A stretch of DNA of 64,000 nt, taken from assembly GCF_949628265.1 (NCBI RefSeq), contig NC_088787.1, positions 26,712,501 through 26,776,500 of the forward strand, read 5' to 3'. Positions 37,163 through 49,558 of the stretch are shown here, piece after piece. The notes beneath the pieces were generated by a model that saw only the letters and a program-made list of their open reading frames with translations, had not been told where the DNA came from and searched no databases. Source of the DNA: Cloeon dipterum (Eukaryota; Arthropoda; Insecta; Ephemeroptera; Baetidae). A program made the position numbers and the translations under genes. The stretch's first letter is position 1; each line of letters begins with the position of its first letter.

Positions 37163-38631
37163 CGCACATTGTGCTCGTGTGTGCATTCATTTTTCATTTT
37201 TCTGTATAAATGAAAAGGGTTTATACACAAAATTACTCGGTGAATATACGGAATTGAGGCTTAAAAATATAATAATGCTGCGGCAACTGTGGCGGCGTGG
37301 GGCAAATTATTATTTGTCATACTCCCCAGGTTTTTGTTTTGCCCTTTTGAAATCGGCTGGCGGTTCGTGTGTTTTTTGTATTAATATGCATAAACAGCGT
37401 GCAGGTATAGAATGACGGAGACGTTGCCGTCTCATGAATTTATCATTGGCTGGGCGTTGAATTTTTCAAACGCTGATGTCAATATTTAATCTTCTATTTT
37501 TGCATTTGCGCTAAACATTAAACGAGCTAACATTATATTTTTGTTACTTCGCGATGGGTTAGACTATATTTTTTATATTTCAAACTAAAAATTGTTCAAG
37601 AATTTGAAAACCCTTAAAGTTTTATTTACGTTCGTGTGTTTTCTGCTGTATAAATTTCCTAACTTATTGGATGATATCTTTAACTTTATTTTGTCTGTAA
37701 ACACAGGCTTAAGTAAGGGAATTAAATAAAATATGGGATATTTAATCATCGCACTAAAACTTCTATTTGGTGCAAAATATAAATATATTAACACCACCAA
37801 AAGTTCCAATTGAAACCCCCAACTTTGACGATAAATGAGAGAATGAAGCGCCCTTCCGACTCGCTACCCCTCAGAACGGTCACTTTGGCCGCTTGAAAAA
37901 TCACACAAGTTTTAATTGGAGGGCCATTAGTTAAGATCGAGCACCATTCATTCGAGGGGTGGTCGGCTGTGTCCATCCGCGCGCGGTCAGTCGGCGGTAA
38001 TTACGCGCGCGGATCCGCGGTAATTAGCCTCAGAGCCAATACTCGAGGCGGCAAGTGCCATCGTGATTTCAAAGTCTATCGCCTCGCGCGCGCACCCAGC
38101 CTCATTTGTTCTCGCTGCTGTCGTCGGCTGTGACTGCTTCTCCGCTCTTTCTTTATTTTTTCTGCACCTTTTTCATCCCTTCGTTAAGCGCGAGCCCGCC
38201 GAGACGGAGAGAGGTTATTATTATCCAGGCAGTCGTCATTGTTTCAAGATAAAGCACTTGACATCATTGTTATGCTCAAGATGTGTGCTTATCATTAGAT
38301 ACACTATAGGTACAGCAGTACTTATTATTGTTACAGTCTTCAAAAATAATGATCATCCGTATTTTAAGAGTCGCACACAACACCCCGGCGCCGGCTCAAG
38401 CGCCGCGCAGAGAGATGAAAATATTTTTCAGCCCAGCCTCTGTGTCTCTTGACAAAAGTGTCAACCCTCCAGCTATAAGTATCATTTGAGATGTGAGTAC
38501 TTTATGGTATATTCATGATCTCGCCTGCGCCGTCTCTCTCTTCTCTCACTCACGTCCTTTGGGCGAGCAGCCTAAAATTTTTCCCGAGCCACTGTCTCGT
38601 CCTCCTCTTCTGCATGTTTTCGCAGCGCAGA

Positions 38632-38653
38632 GAGAAAGAAAGAAAGAAAGAAA
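38632..38653. repeat. (GAAA)n microsatellite
   Basis: GAGA followed by four to five GAAA units in a block that also holds many CTCTCT motifs (38520-38610). Confidence 0.85.
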
Positions 38654-40668
38654 CGCTCCTTTGAGGCGGCTAGAATATCGTCGTGTTTTTTTCCCTCCGC
38701 AGGACCGCGCACACGCCGGGCGGATAGATAAAGAGCGAAGTTTTGACGCTTTAGTTCAAAAGCGAAACGAGTTTACTCAAAGTACACGCGAAAGATCGTT
38801 TTCTTATGTGCACACACTACTTCTTCTCTGTGAAAAAGGATCTCGTGCCATTGCGGCCGATCTGTTCAAGTCACACTTCATTTCGTGACCGCTTTCAAAG
38901 ACTCTAATTTCAGAAAGAGTTGAATCAGCTCAAAAGCTCTGAATGCCTCGACATTGTTACATGGCTTCACTCACAAAGAGAGGATGCCTTTTGCATCATC
39001 TCAATTCAATAGATTTTTCCTGTGCCCCAAAGAAATCATTGCTATGGTGTGAACTAAGCTCAGTTGCAGAAATTTCCGTTTCAACAGTTTAATTAAGAAT
39101 TTAAAAAATGGCAATATGTTAAAGAGGTGATTTAAAATTAAGTTTTTTTTCAGAAATTTTCTTTATGAATGATTGTTATGAGACTATAATTTATGCTTTG
39201 AAAGACAACCCACAATTTTTCCATAAGAAATTGATTTGGGCTCTAGTTGCATCATAAATAACTCAGAATTTTATATATAGCATAAAACCGCACTATTCTG
39301 GAAGCTGAGGAAATGTTAAATTTGTATTGTTGGTACATTTTTTACCAATATTTTTGCTTTTACCAGAAAATATATGTAACAAATATCTTAAAATGAAGTT
39401 GATTAAAAATTAAAAACTCCCCCTATACTTTAATTCTACAGAAGCATGACTAAAGTGATGGTATTGGCTCTCATTTCCACCACCCAAATGCCCAAAAGGT
39501 TATCGTATTCTGCATTGTTGAAATTTGTGCACATTCAATGATTTCACTACATACTGAGCGAACAAACATAAAACGCAAAATTCTTAAAGCTTCCTTGTAA
39601 GTGAAATGTCGTTTTAAAGAAAATTTTATAGCATTCCGAGACTGTATATGCACCTAATTAGTAATTATAATTAGAGATTCCTCCGCATTGCAAGTATGAT
39701 CAACGATACCCTTTCACGAAGCAGCTGCGGAGCAAGTTTCCCAAAGAAAAATCGCAGTTGAGCAGCTAACATGCAGTTTCGTTCCGCACTTCGGCCATAA
39801 TTCGAGCGCACATGTAGTGTCTTCAGCACCTTCTGCAGCTCGCTATCCTTTTCTGCCTGGAAAGATACACACCCCACTTATGTACATATTCGTGCAAATT
39901 ATCGCCCTCCTTGCCGCGCCGTGTGCCGCCATTAATTAGCGTTTATAAGCATTATTTACTGCACTTTTGCTTTACTTTCTTTGCAGACGGCAGCATTAAT
40001 TATTGATATAATTATACCATCGCATCCCCATTTTATTGCGTGCTAGGTGCCATCCGCGCTACGAACACACAATTTCTGCTTGCCGAGAACGGACAGACTT
40101 TTCGCTAATTATGCAAGCAAGAAGGAAGCAGGGAAAATTGTGCTCAGGCGCGTACGTGAGCCCCATTTTGCGTTCGCAACACTGGCCATGAAAATAGTTT
40201 CTCAGAAGTAAGAGAGAAAACTTCACGGTGACACGTTCCCAAAAACAATGTTTTGATTAGATAGGGGTGAGTTTTTGCGACGGTTGTTTCGTGGCTTATA
40301 GTTTCCATTTCTCCACCACAAGGGTTGTTTAAACTAACAGGGATTGGGAAATGAATGAATTGCTTTTACGAATTCTAGGTCAGTTGAAGAAATGTTTCTT
40401 ACTTAGTGCAAATTCATTTGTTAATACCAAGCATTCATGTGCCAAATTGGGTTAGAGCACGCTTGACACTGTTCTCCTCCCGAGAAGCAATTTCATCTTG
40501 GTCGCTGTTTTGATTTCCGCGAACAATAATAATTTTTACACGCGCGGTGGCACTAAAATTCCAAGAGAAGCAGGATTGCTCTTTCTGCGGCGCTCGCAGC
40601 CGGCTCGATCGTGAATTTGCATTTGAATGCACCCCGGCGCGACCTTTATCACTTGGCGAGAGAAGGAA

Positions 40669-40685
40669 ACACACACACACACACA
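40669..40685. repeat. (CA)8 microsatellite
   Basis: A perfect AC run. Confidence 0.85.
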
Positions 40686-43600
40686 TTCGCTCTCAAACAG
40701 TATACACGATGAACGTATTCCGCCTTTGGTGTTGCTGCACGAGAATCGGATGGATAGGATACAAACTCAGTCAGAGGCGGCAGACACAATATAAGGACGA
40801 GTTTTGATTAATTTCGGAAAGATAATAGCTGGCACTGCTGGCGCTACACTGATGCCGAAATTATTGTTATTGCTGGAGCAGCCAGTGCGTGTGCCACTGC
40901 TCGCACTATGTGTTCGTGTGTTCCGCCGCCGCCACCGCCGCATTCAATTCCATATCCTAAATAATCCCAGCTCGCGCGAGCTGAATGAAATTTCAATTGG
41001 CTTTGGCGCAAACAAACGCTCGCGCACCAACACAGCATCAATATCTGAATTAATTTCCAACCGGCAAATGTTATTTCTAGATTGCCGGCTGTATTACGAA
41101 CGCACGCGTTGTTACAGTGCGCGAGAGGCGCGTCATTCGGAAGCCGGCTTCCCCAAACGCACTACAAGAGATTTCCAGCAATTAGCCATCAATCAGATTC
41201 GCAGAATCGTTGCAGGCATATTTAGCAGACCCGTAATTGGCCGTCCATGTATAGCAAGTCAAGATACCTTAGCCGCACGGCTTAATGAGTCGTCTGTAAA
41301 AATTCGGTAATTAAATTTTGCTTCACCGATGAAGAGACGTAATTTTCTTTTCTTCCGCATGTGCTCATATTTATAATCATTATCATTACCTATATGGAAA
41401 CCACTCATGCATCAGGCTATAGTCCGATCTTGCAAATGTTTTACAAGGAAGATGGCTGAAAATTGTGGTAACTCGAATCCGCAAGTTGCTTCAGCTATTG
41501 GGATGCATCTTATTGAATGTTAAAAAATATTCACTAAATTATATCTTACCACATGAGAAATTTTAAGATATATATCCATCATGTAATAATTGTTGACTGC
41601 TTTTTTATACATTTATAATTACCTGATTTTCTGAGCGAATCAATTTAAATTTCGGGGCCGTGTGCTAAGTGAGCGGTGCCGATGCTTCATTATGTGTATC
41701 GCTCTCTCCTGCTGCTCGTCAGTTGCCTCAATAAATATTATTGGATCTCTCGAATCTGCGCTTTCCTGCTCGTTCACGCGTGCCAGCAATAATTGAAACA
41801 ATTCCGCCAGATGAGCAGCACTTACAATAACAATTTGCAGTTGGCGCTTCTAATTACAATTTGAATTGGAGAGAGTGCACATTCGCCAACCCATTCGCTC
41901 TGATGGATTTCCGCGGATGGGAAAATCGCTCAGGCAGCCGCCGCGCGCGATTTTTGCCCTGCGCGAGAGCGCTCTTATTATCATTCCATTAATATTTTCG
42001 TTTGTTCAACCGCGTGGGAAACAGCGAAATTGGCGCTCGATCACCACCAACTCGCTAATGAAATTAGATTTTGCAACTGATATGGGAACGGAAATTCTGA
42101 GCAAATGGAAGAGGAATGTATAAGTGCTATTAAAATAACAGTTAAAAATAAGCAATTTAATAGCAAACTCAATGGAAAAAACATGTTTCTTCAGACGTTT
42201 CCGCCATTTTGCACAGTTTTTTTCGGAACAAGTTCTTATCTTCAGAAAACCTAAATAATCTTGTTCAATGAAACACAAAGTTGAGTTGACTCAGTTACCC
42301 ATTTCCGCGCTGATCTAACTCATTTTTTAATTGGTTAGTAAAATAAAATTAAAAAATAAATTAAAATAAAAACACCAGTTTTATTTGGTCACATAGGTTG
42401 TAGTTTGTTAATAATAAGCAACAAAATTGAAACCAACAATGTTTGTTATTATTTGCAGAAAAGCGATAATCCCTCCACTGGCACAATAATCGTAATCGCG
42501 AATTTATAATGCAGTCGGGGCTGGAGCGAATCACGCACGCATGCACAGACTGCATAAAATAACAAATAGCAATAATCATAATATGCACGGTGCATTTATG
42601 CTGGCCGTCTCGTCTCCGCTCAAATATTATGAAAATATGCTGCACTGCACATGTACAAAGTTGGAGCGGGTATGCACACGGCATAATTGTTAATTATGGC
42701 AATAATTTATATTGCCATGTAGCTAGCATAATACCGCCGGCTGCATTTATTAAGGAGTACACCGAGTGCATGGTACCTCTCTAATGCTGTTTATTCTGCC
42801 CGGCGCGATATTTATTCGCAAGCAAGCGCAACTAAGCACCGTGCATTTATTTATCTCCAGCTTGTCTGTGCACGTTCGTTCGTTCTAAAGAGTAAAAGCG
42901 ACACACACAAAAGCCAGAAAAGAAGACGGATCGTTCAATTTAAGCGAGTCGCATTAATAAAAACAGCACACACGGACTTGCGTGCGTGATTTCGCAAGGA
43001 AAAGGGTTGTTCGAGAATAAATTTCATCAGCGGGCGCACGACCACGTCGACGACTACAACGCCGGGCGGATGGTGCGATTTTTTAATTTTCCTATCACAA
43101 GAGAGAAGTAAATATTTATTGTTAGGGTTCGTTGCTGGAACCGTCTAGCAGAGGGTCTCATTTCTTTGGTTGATTTTCTCGATTGGACCGTGTATTATTA
43201 CCCTGATTTATTCCCTTAAAATTGAGGAAAAATAGCATATTTGTAAACAATTTTATTTATATATATATTAGGTACCCTCAATATACAATTCCCCTGCTCG
43301 AGACAAGTAAATAAAATTATCCAGACCAATTTTTCGTACTTTGCGTTGTAAAACTCCGGCAATTTGCATTTGATCTGCAAGCATGTGAGCAAAAAAAAAA
43401 CAAACCTGCACGCAGAGAAAAAAAGCATTCTTCCCCATTAGTATGCACATATTGATAGTTTTGCTTCGGTCCCCACAATCGGAGGGCCCCGATTCAAACG
43501 TATGATTTTAATGTTGTGCGATTATTATTATTGCCAGCGTGTGTATGTAATATGCTGTGCCTGGCCGTGCCATCGATGAGCACACTGAGCATTTATACCC

Positions 43601-43754
43601 AAAGTAAAAGAGAAGAAAACACGACGCATCCATTTCAACAGTCCTACAAATACATCACGGGGCCATTAGGAAAACCGCACCGCCGCCGCTGACGGAGGAA
43701 ATATATCGGTGGATAAATTTGTGCCTTAATATTTTGTGTGTGTGCGCTCGCGCT

Positions 43755-43774
43755 GGCGGGCGGCGGCGGCGGCG
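43755..43774. repeat. (GGC)n repeat
   Basis: A short GGC-rich run in a CpG-rich block. Confidence 0.8.
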
Positions 43775-44812
43775 TGCACCCTTTTCTCTTTCCGATTCAT
43801 TAAAAGCCATGGCAATGAAAACAATCACTTATGGGAAAACAAACAGCACGACAGCTGCGTTGTTTCGTTCACGTCTCGAGGAGACATTCGAGAAGGGTTG
43901 GCCAACGCAAAGTTTTCGGATTTGAAATATTGATCATAACTGTCATTTATGCAAGTCTAGAAATAATGGCATAAATCGTTACAGCGTGTGCTTGTGTTTA
44001 GGTGAATTTGGAAAATTTTAAATTATATATCCCTTTAGACATATAATGAGTGTAACCGATATTTCGCATAACCAATAACGATTGTAGTGTACGTGGACAG
44101 TGAGATCAAGAAAGTCTAAACAAATGACAAAAATTATAATTAAATATGGCTTAAATCATGAAAACCTGTTTTCAAATCAGGATAGGTGGTGCAATTGAAA
44201 ACAAACTAAGCCTCATGAGGAGTATCTGAAAATTGAATCTGCATTGACAGTGGATATTACCTTACTGATCGTGGAAAACAATTGATTATAAACTCAAGGT
44301 GCTGCGAATGTGACAAATGAGGTAAAAATCCTATATGAATTTTTCCACCACCCTCAATGAGACACTATTAACACTCCCCTGTGAAATTCATAATTTGTGA
44401 AGCAGTTCAAGAATATCTAATTCTTCATAAAATATAAGAAATATATTAAAATAAATGATGAAAAATCCTCAGCTTCGGTAGCAAACAAAATTTCGAGTAC
44501 AAACTCATTTCCCTACATTTGCCCTCTATGCTAAACAAATTCACCGAGATCAAAAGTCTGTGACGGTGTTCGTCACCGCCGTTTTCGTTAAACTACTGAT
44601 GAGGTGCGCTGCTCACAAACGTGCGTTCAAATGCTCCGCGTATTTACGCAGACAACACACATCACATATGTAGGGTTTGATTAGATTAGGACGACAGGAG
44701 AAAGAGTTGCACAAATATAGGCGGTGGTGGAAAATCCACCCCGTCGTCACATCAGCAGAAACCGCCCCCACGAAGGCAGAGAGCATGTGAATGCCGTGTG
44801 TATATCCACAGT

Positions 44813-44831
44813 ACACACACACGCGCGCGCG
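44813..44831. repeat. (AC)n(GC)n alternating purine-pyrimidine run
   Basis: ACACACAC passes directly into GCGCGCGC. Such runs can adopt Z-DNA. Confidence 0.8.
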
Positions 44832-46518
44832 GAGAGAAAGGAAAAGGCAAAGACGGGAGCTGGCAAAAGCAAAACGTCCCCAAAAACGGCGAGCGCCTGC
44901 AAATTACGTTTGTATTTTATTTATTTAAGAGTGCGGTGCCTGCCCGCCTACCCTCCGTTTCCGCCATCGCCGCTTATTTAAAGCGGATGGAAGCAAACAA
45001 ATTTTATATCCCAAATACTGATGTAACTAATTTTATAAGAAAGTCACATACGTTTTAAGATTAGCATATTTTATAATTGTTTTTTGATGTTTATTGAAAT
45101 AGTTACATTATGTTTGTTACATATAGTTGAAGTCTAATTTTTAAATTGCAAATGTTATTTAATTAACTTTATATGTGCTTGATATATTTTGATTTATGTA
45201 CGTCAAAAGGTAAACGAGTGTTTTGGAGTTTGTCAATCTACTTTCACTCTATTGCCAATTTTGCCTTGTCGAGGTTGAGGCTGGAAGGACTGGCGCATCC
45301 CCATGTGGCGTGAACTGTTCTTCGTCCGCAATGTTATTGGGTTCACACTGCCAAATTAATTAATTTTTTAATTGGGTAGACTCTCCCATCATAAATAAAA
45401 GTAAATTTTGGTTTTGTACTGCTGGAGGGTCACCTATCGAGAATTGCAAGAATTGGTGACCACCTCTGGCACGTTCCAATCTACTTTAAACCGGTATCCA
45501 CGCCTCTCTCAACCAGCGTACCTTTAACTTTTTAACCCTCGATTTTATTTCCAGTCACGTGATTGAGAGAGCGCAGCAAAAGTCGTTGCTTGGCGCGCAG
45601 TTATTTTTGCCCTGTGTCTTAATTTGACTTCATTTGCATTAATACCGTTCCTCAGCTCCACTCCCCGAGAATTTCCTATGCGCTTTTATTCGCGTCCTTT
45701 GCTTGGCGAAAAATTGCTAAATAAAAAATTAACCCGACAAACTTACTCGCCGAGCGGGTGGGTGGTCGGGCGGGCGCTTTTAATTGATAAAATTTATCAT
45801 CCCTTTTGTGTGCCCTGAATAATTGATTAGCGCTGCTTTCTTTCGCCGCCGAGCGCTTATCGCACACATTTTTCCTCGTGTCTGATTTTTAATTAAAAAT
45901 TCTCCTCGGCCCGACGCCGATTTTTAATTAATCCCACGCGCACCCTTACTTTCTTTTCCGCGCGCGCGAAACAAGTAAACAATAAACAAGGATGGCTTAA
46001 TTTCGGAACGGCATTAGTTCTCTATCCTGAGCACCTGCTCGTTAATAAGTCAGCAACAAAATTTTGGTAAAATTTCATGTGTTTAAATTAAATTTGTTGT
46101 TTTTAGTACTTGTGTCAAAAGTCATGCTTGACCAATGACCCCTATCTTGAAAATGATATTTTCTTAACAAGGTAGAACCCCTCTTGGAGCCTTTGGATTT
46201 TGGGGATTTTGATTAAATTTTGTTTAGGTGTTTCCCAACATTATGCTTGCAATACACCGAAATTCCGATAGTTTTGCTTAATTTCCTGAGGCATTTATTT
46301 ATTGATGTGATATTTTAGTCAATTGTAAATATTTTAAGGTTCAACGAAAATAAAAACTGCCGTCAGGATTACAAATATGATGTTATATTATTTGCTTTTC
46401 AATCTTCCTTCATATATCGAAAAGGTTTTACAACACCTTTAACGCTTCTGGTGTTAAGCAAATCTAGCTATTGAACCGAAATACTGAACAAAAACTTGGT
46501 CTAAATTGTCTTCTGCAG

Positions 46519-46700
46519 ATACAGAAGATAATTTAATGCTGCAAATGTATTTCTCTAAAATAAAAAAATATACTAATAATAAAAATTGTCCAACAGAACA
46601 GGATATAAAGAAATTATGGGGAACATCAGGAGATTCGCTGTTTGTGATCAATAGATCGAACGAAGGAAATGCCAGCGAAAAAATGCCGCCTGGATATTAA
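46519..46700 (+). CDS. Possible terminal coding exon, unrecognised
   Basis: A good acceptor (TTGTCTTCTGCAG) ends at 46519-46520. It opens a frame of about 60 codons to a TAA at 46698-46700. The peptide is protein-like: TEDNLMLQMYFSKIKKYTNN, then CPTEQDIKKLWGTSGDSLF and a short tail. It matches no family I know. A weak upstream start exon could lie near 46378-46425 (ATG ATG, donor-like GTTTTA). The frame could be chance in AT-rich DNA. Confidence 0.22.
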
Positions 46701-49349
46701 ACAAGAGGATCTTTTCAGACACACAATAATCAGATATGACAAACTGTTAATGATTAGTAAATTTTGGAAACAAAGTGAATAAGAAGTTTACTTTGAAAAA
46801 AATAAGGTGTGGGTTCAGGATAAATCGCTATTGTGTTTGCTTTTGAATTCACGTCATAAGAGAGTAAAATTTTGAAGTTGACCTTGCACGGCATGCGTGT
46901 TTCAATCCAGCGCAATTTCACTGTCGCATTTTTCGAAGCTGCTGATATTTACCCAACTGGTGGAGGAATGAAAAAGGGTTTTGCTCAGCAGTTTTCCAGT
47001 CATACGCGTTTATCACAGTGTGTATGTGTGTGCTGAGTGTGTTATTCGCTTTACCCGCGGAAAATCCAATAGGAGAAAAGGCCAGCTGCTGGTGTTTGTA
47101 TGTGGTACCATTTCGACGAGTTCCTCCTTCCGTTCTGCCAGCATTGCGGGATCCAGCATAAAAAATGCAGAAACATTAAGAATTAACTCAGCGTGAATAA
47201 AAAAGAGAGCAGGAAATTTAATTTAGCTGTTGCGAAAACGCCGAAACGGTGGACGGGCAAAAAGAAAAGTGCGGTGCGAAATAGTTGCCGGTGTTATTTT
47301 TGCAATTGCAAGCAGGGCGAATTTTAGGGGTTGTTATTATTATTGCTATTGTGTACGTAAACGTTTCTGTTTACACCGGTGTAATTGTTAAGCGAAAATC
47401 ACCAAGCATGTAATGCAAATGCTGCGCGCTGTCTCTCGCATGCTCGACTTTGCAGACTGCCGCTGAATGTATTACACTTTCTGCGCTGCTGTTATTGCGC
47501 GCCCGGCACTCGAGCATCCCCGTGTGTAATAATATGCGCACCGCCGAGCGATGCCCAAAGTGACCCTCGCAAAAGTGCCGGCCGAGGAAACTTATTTTGC
47601 AGCCGACGGGATTTCCATTATTGCCACGGTGACTTTTCACCCTTGTGCCTCTGCAGCCGTGTACGCACGTGTCCATGCTGTAACAAAGAATTTATGATAT
47701 GCAACAAACACTTTGCAAAAATTGCCTAATAATTTTTTAAGCTAAAATAAAATAAATTAAACGTGACAACTTTTTGAAGCCAAAACTAGTTGATTGTAAT
47801 TAATATATTTTGGAGGAAAATATCCGGTTTCAATTAAACACGATGCCAAAGATCTTGTTAGTATATTTCAGTAAAATACGTTAAAGCATTTAATTAATAT
47901 TTTTCATTTTTTATCATGCCACTTGGTTTCCTTCATATATGACTTATAATCATTAATTGAACATTAAGGCCAAGCCGGAATTAAAATTACAGAAGAATTT
48001 ACAATAAAATTTAAAAAAAATCGGAAGTACATAAAAATGAGATCTAATTGGGAGAATTTAAATTTGTTAGAAAAATTTACGCTTGAATTCCGTATTTATT
48101 CTCTATTTAAGGCCAACAATTTGTCAAAGAGGTGATGGTTGAAAGGGATTTTATTCTTAGCACCCAACAATTAATAAGTCATCCATCCATTCTGTGCAAT
48201 ATCAAATAACAGTATTGCCTGAGTAAAAAAAATGGGAACGAGCGTTCAGAGGAGTCGGAGGTTGGAGTGCGTCGAAGAGTGAGTGTGTGTCACACCTGCC
48301 TTCACACAAAACAAGTTCGAGAATATATATGCGCGCAAACAACTAATATGGGAAACTAAGTATCCGTGACCGTGGATGTGGTCGCACACAAAGGAGCACG
48401 GTGGATAGTTTAACCCCGCTTCCATTTAATTGTGGAGAAAACCTAATACCGTCGCGCTTTGATTTGATGCTTGACTCGTTTTGCAATATCGCGCACAAAC
48501 GCTTCGGAACGCGGCCGGGTATCATTTATCGCCGGCGAGCGCCGCGCCGATGCGAAAAAACCGCTCATCAGCAGGTTGGTAACCTGAGAGCACTTCCTGC
48601 ACTTTTGGGGAATTTTCGCCACTCGTTCAGATGCATCACCTGTTATTTGCTTCCTCAGAATTTTTTTAAAAGTGATTTCATCTTTTCAATGAAATTCCAA
48701 AGAAAACGTAATAATATAATAATTAAGTATTTTCTTATTTTTTTTATTCTAAGAAAAACATTATACAAATGATTAAAAATACTTGTGTCTGTTCAGGATC
48801 CTACAGATGGGAAAGGATTGTCTTCGCTATGCCTCACTTCCTTCTTTTGCGAGTGAAGATTAGATTTTTCATGAAAAATAAATTGTAATTGGCATGATTT
48901 ATAAAAAGACGAAATTATCTTTTGATTTGGCTCGACTATTAATGTATTTATGCAGTTATACATATTTTAAAATTAATTAAAAAGGTAAAAAAATCAATTT
49001 TCGTTACTAAAAGTTTTTTATTTCATCAGAAACAATTATATGACCTCATAATCATAAAACTCTCAGTCATCAAAATATTAATTATTGATCTATATTAGTT
49101 ACATAACAATTTTTGTGTCCATCTTAAGAGAATCCACACAGGGCTGGGCCGTTACGCAACTTTTTATGTTGATAAAATTAAGAAGGAAAATTTATCTGCA
49201 AGTTAATTCAATATTATCAGAGCTTTCAAACCAATTAGGATATAGTTGAAATTAAATTTTGTATTTACTTTATTTGAGATTTTCCATTGCATAATATAGC
49301 AACGAGTGTGCTTAGTGTCGAGTGGAAGCTGGTGCTCACAGCTCACGTT
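46701..49349. other. Gene-free stretch
   Basis: About 2.6 kb, with CpG-rich blocks at 47.4-47.7 and 48.4-48.6 kb and AT-rich DNA elsewhere. No supported gene; it includes the possible 3' UTR of the exon candidate at 49350-49558. Confidence 0.45.
49269..49274 (-). promoter_or_regulatory. Candidate poly(A) signal
   Basis: AATAAA on the minus strand, 75 bp after the stop of the exon candidate at 49350-49558. Confidence 0.35.
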
Positions 49350-49558
49350 TTATTCCAATTGCGACATGCAAGAGTCATGCGCCCGTCCAAGGGTTAAGTC
49401 CTCCCGTAGCAGCCCCGCCCTGGCGATGACACGCCCATTGATTGGTGCCTCTTCGATGCACACTTCGCCCTCGTCGTAGTCGTTGTGTGTACCTGTATAT
49501 TCCGCCGACGCACAGGTGCACTTCCGTCCAAACACGCCCGCCTTAATAATCCATTCAC
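49350..49558 (-). CDS. Possible terminal exon of an unidentified gene
   Basis: On the minus strand, an acceptor CCTTTGACAG is followed by an open frame of about 69 codons to a TAA at 49352-49350. It includes GEWIIKAGVFGRKCTCASAE, then DYDEGEVCIEEAPINGRV, and ends MSQLE. The exon is much richer in GC than its flanks, and an AATAAA lies 75 bp past the stop. There is no ATG, so it would need upstream exons above 49.6 kb, which I could not find. The family is not recognised. Confidence 0.33.

Larger units (their letters stand above)
30536..46518. other. Large gene-free stretch
   Basis: About 16 kb. CpG-rich and AT-rich blocks alternate every 1-2 kb, with many simple repeats (listed separately). 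Long frames such as 40804-41310 on the plus strand have no domain, no codon-like bias and no splice partners. The region may be regulatory or intronic. No gene is supported. Confidence 0.45.

Noticed and set aside
40804..41310. 168-codon open frame, plus strand
   Set aside because: CpG-rich, stop-poor DNA. The Arg/Leu/Ser-rich peptide has no motif and no splice partners or poly(A) signal of note.
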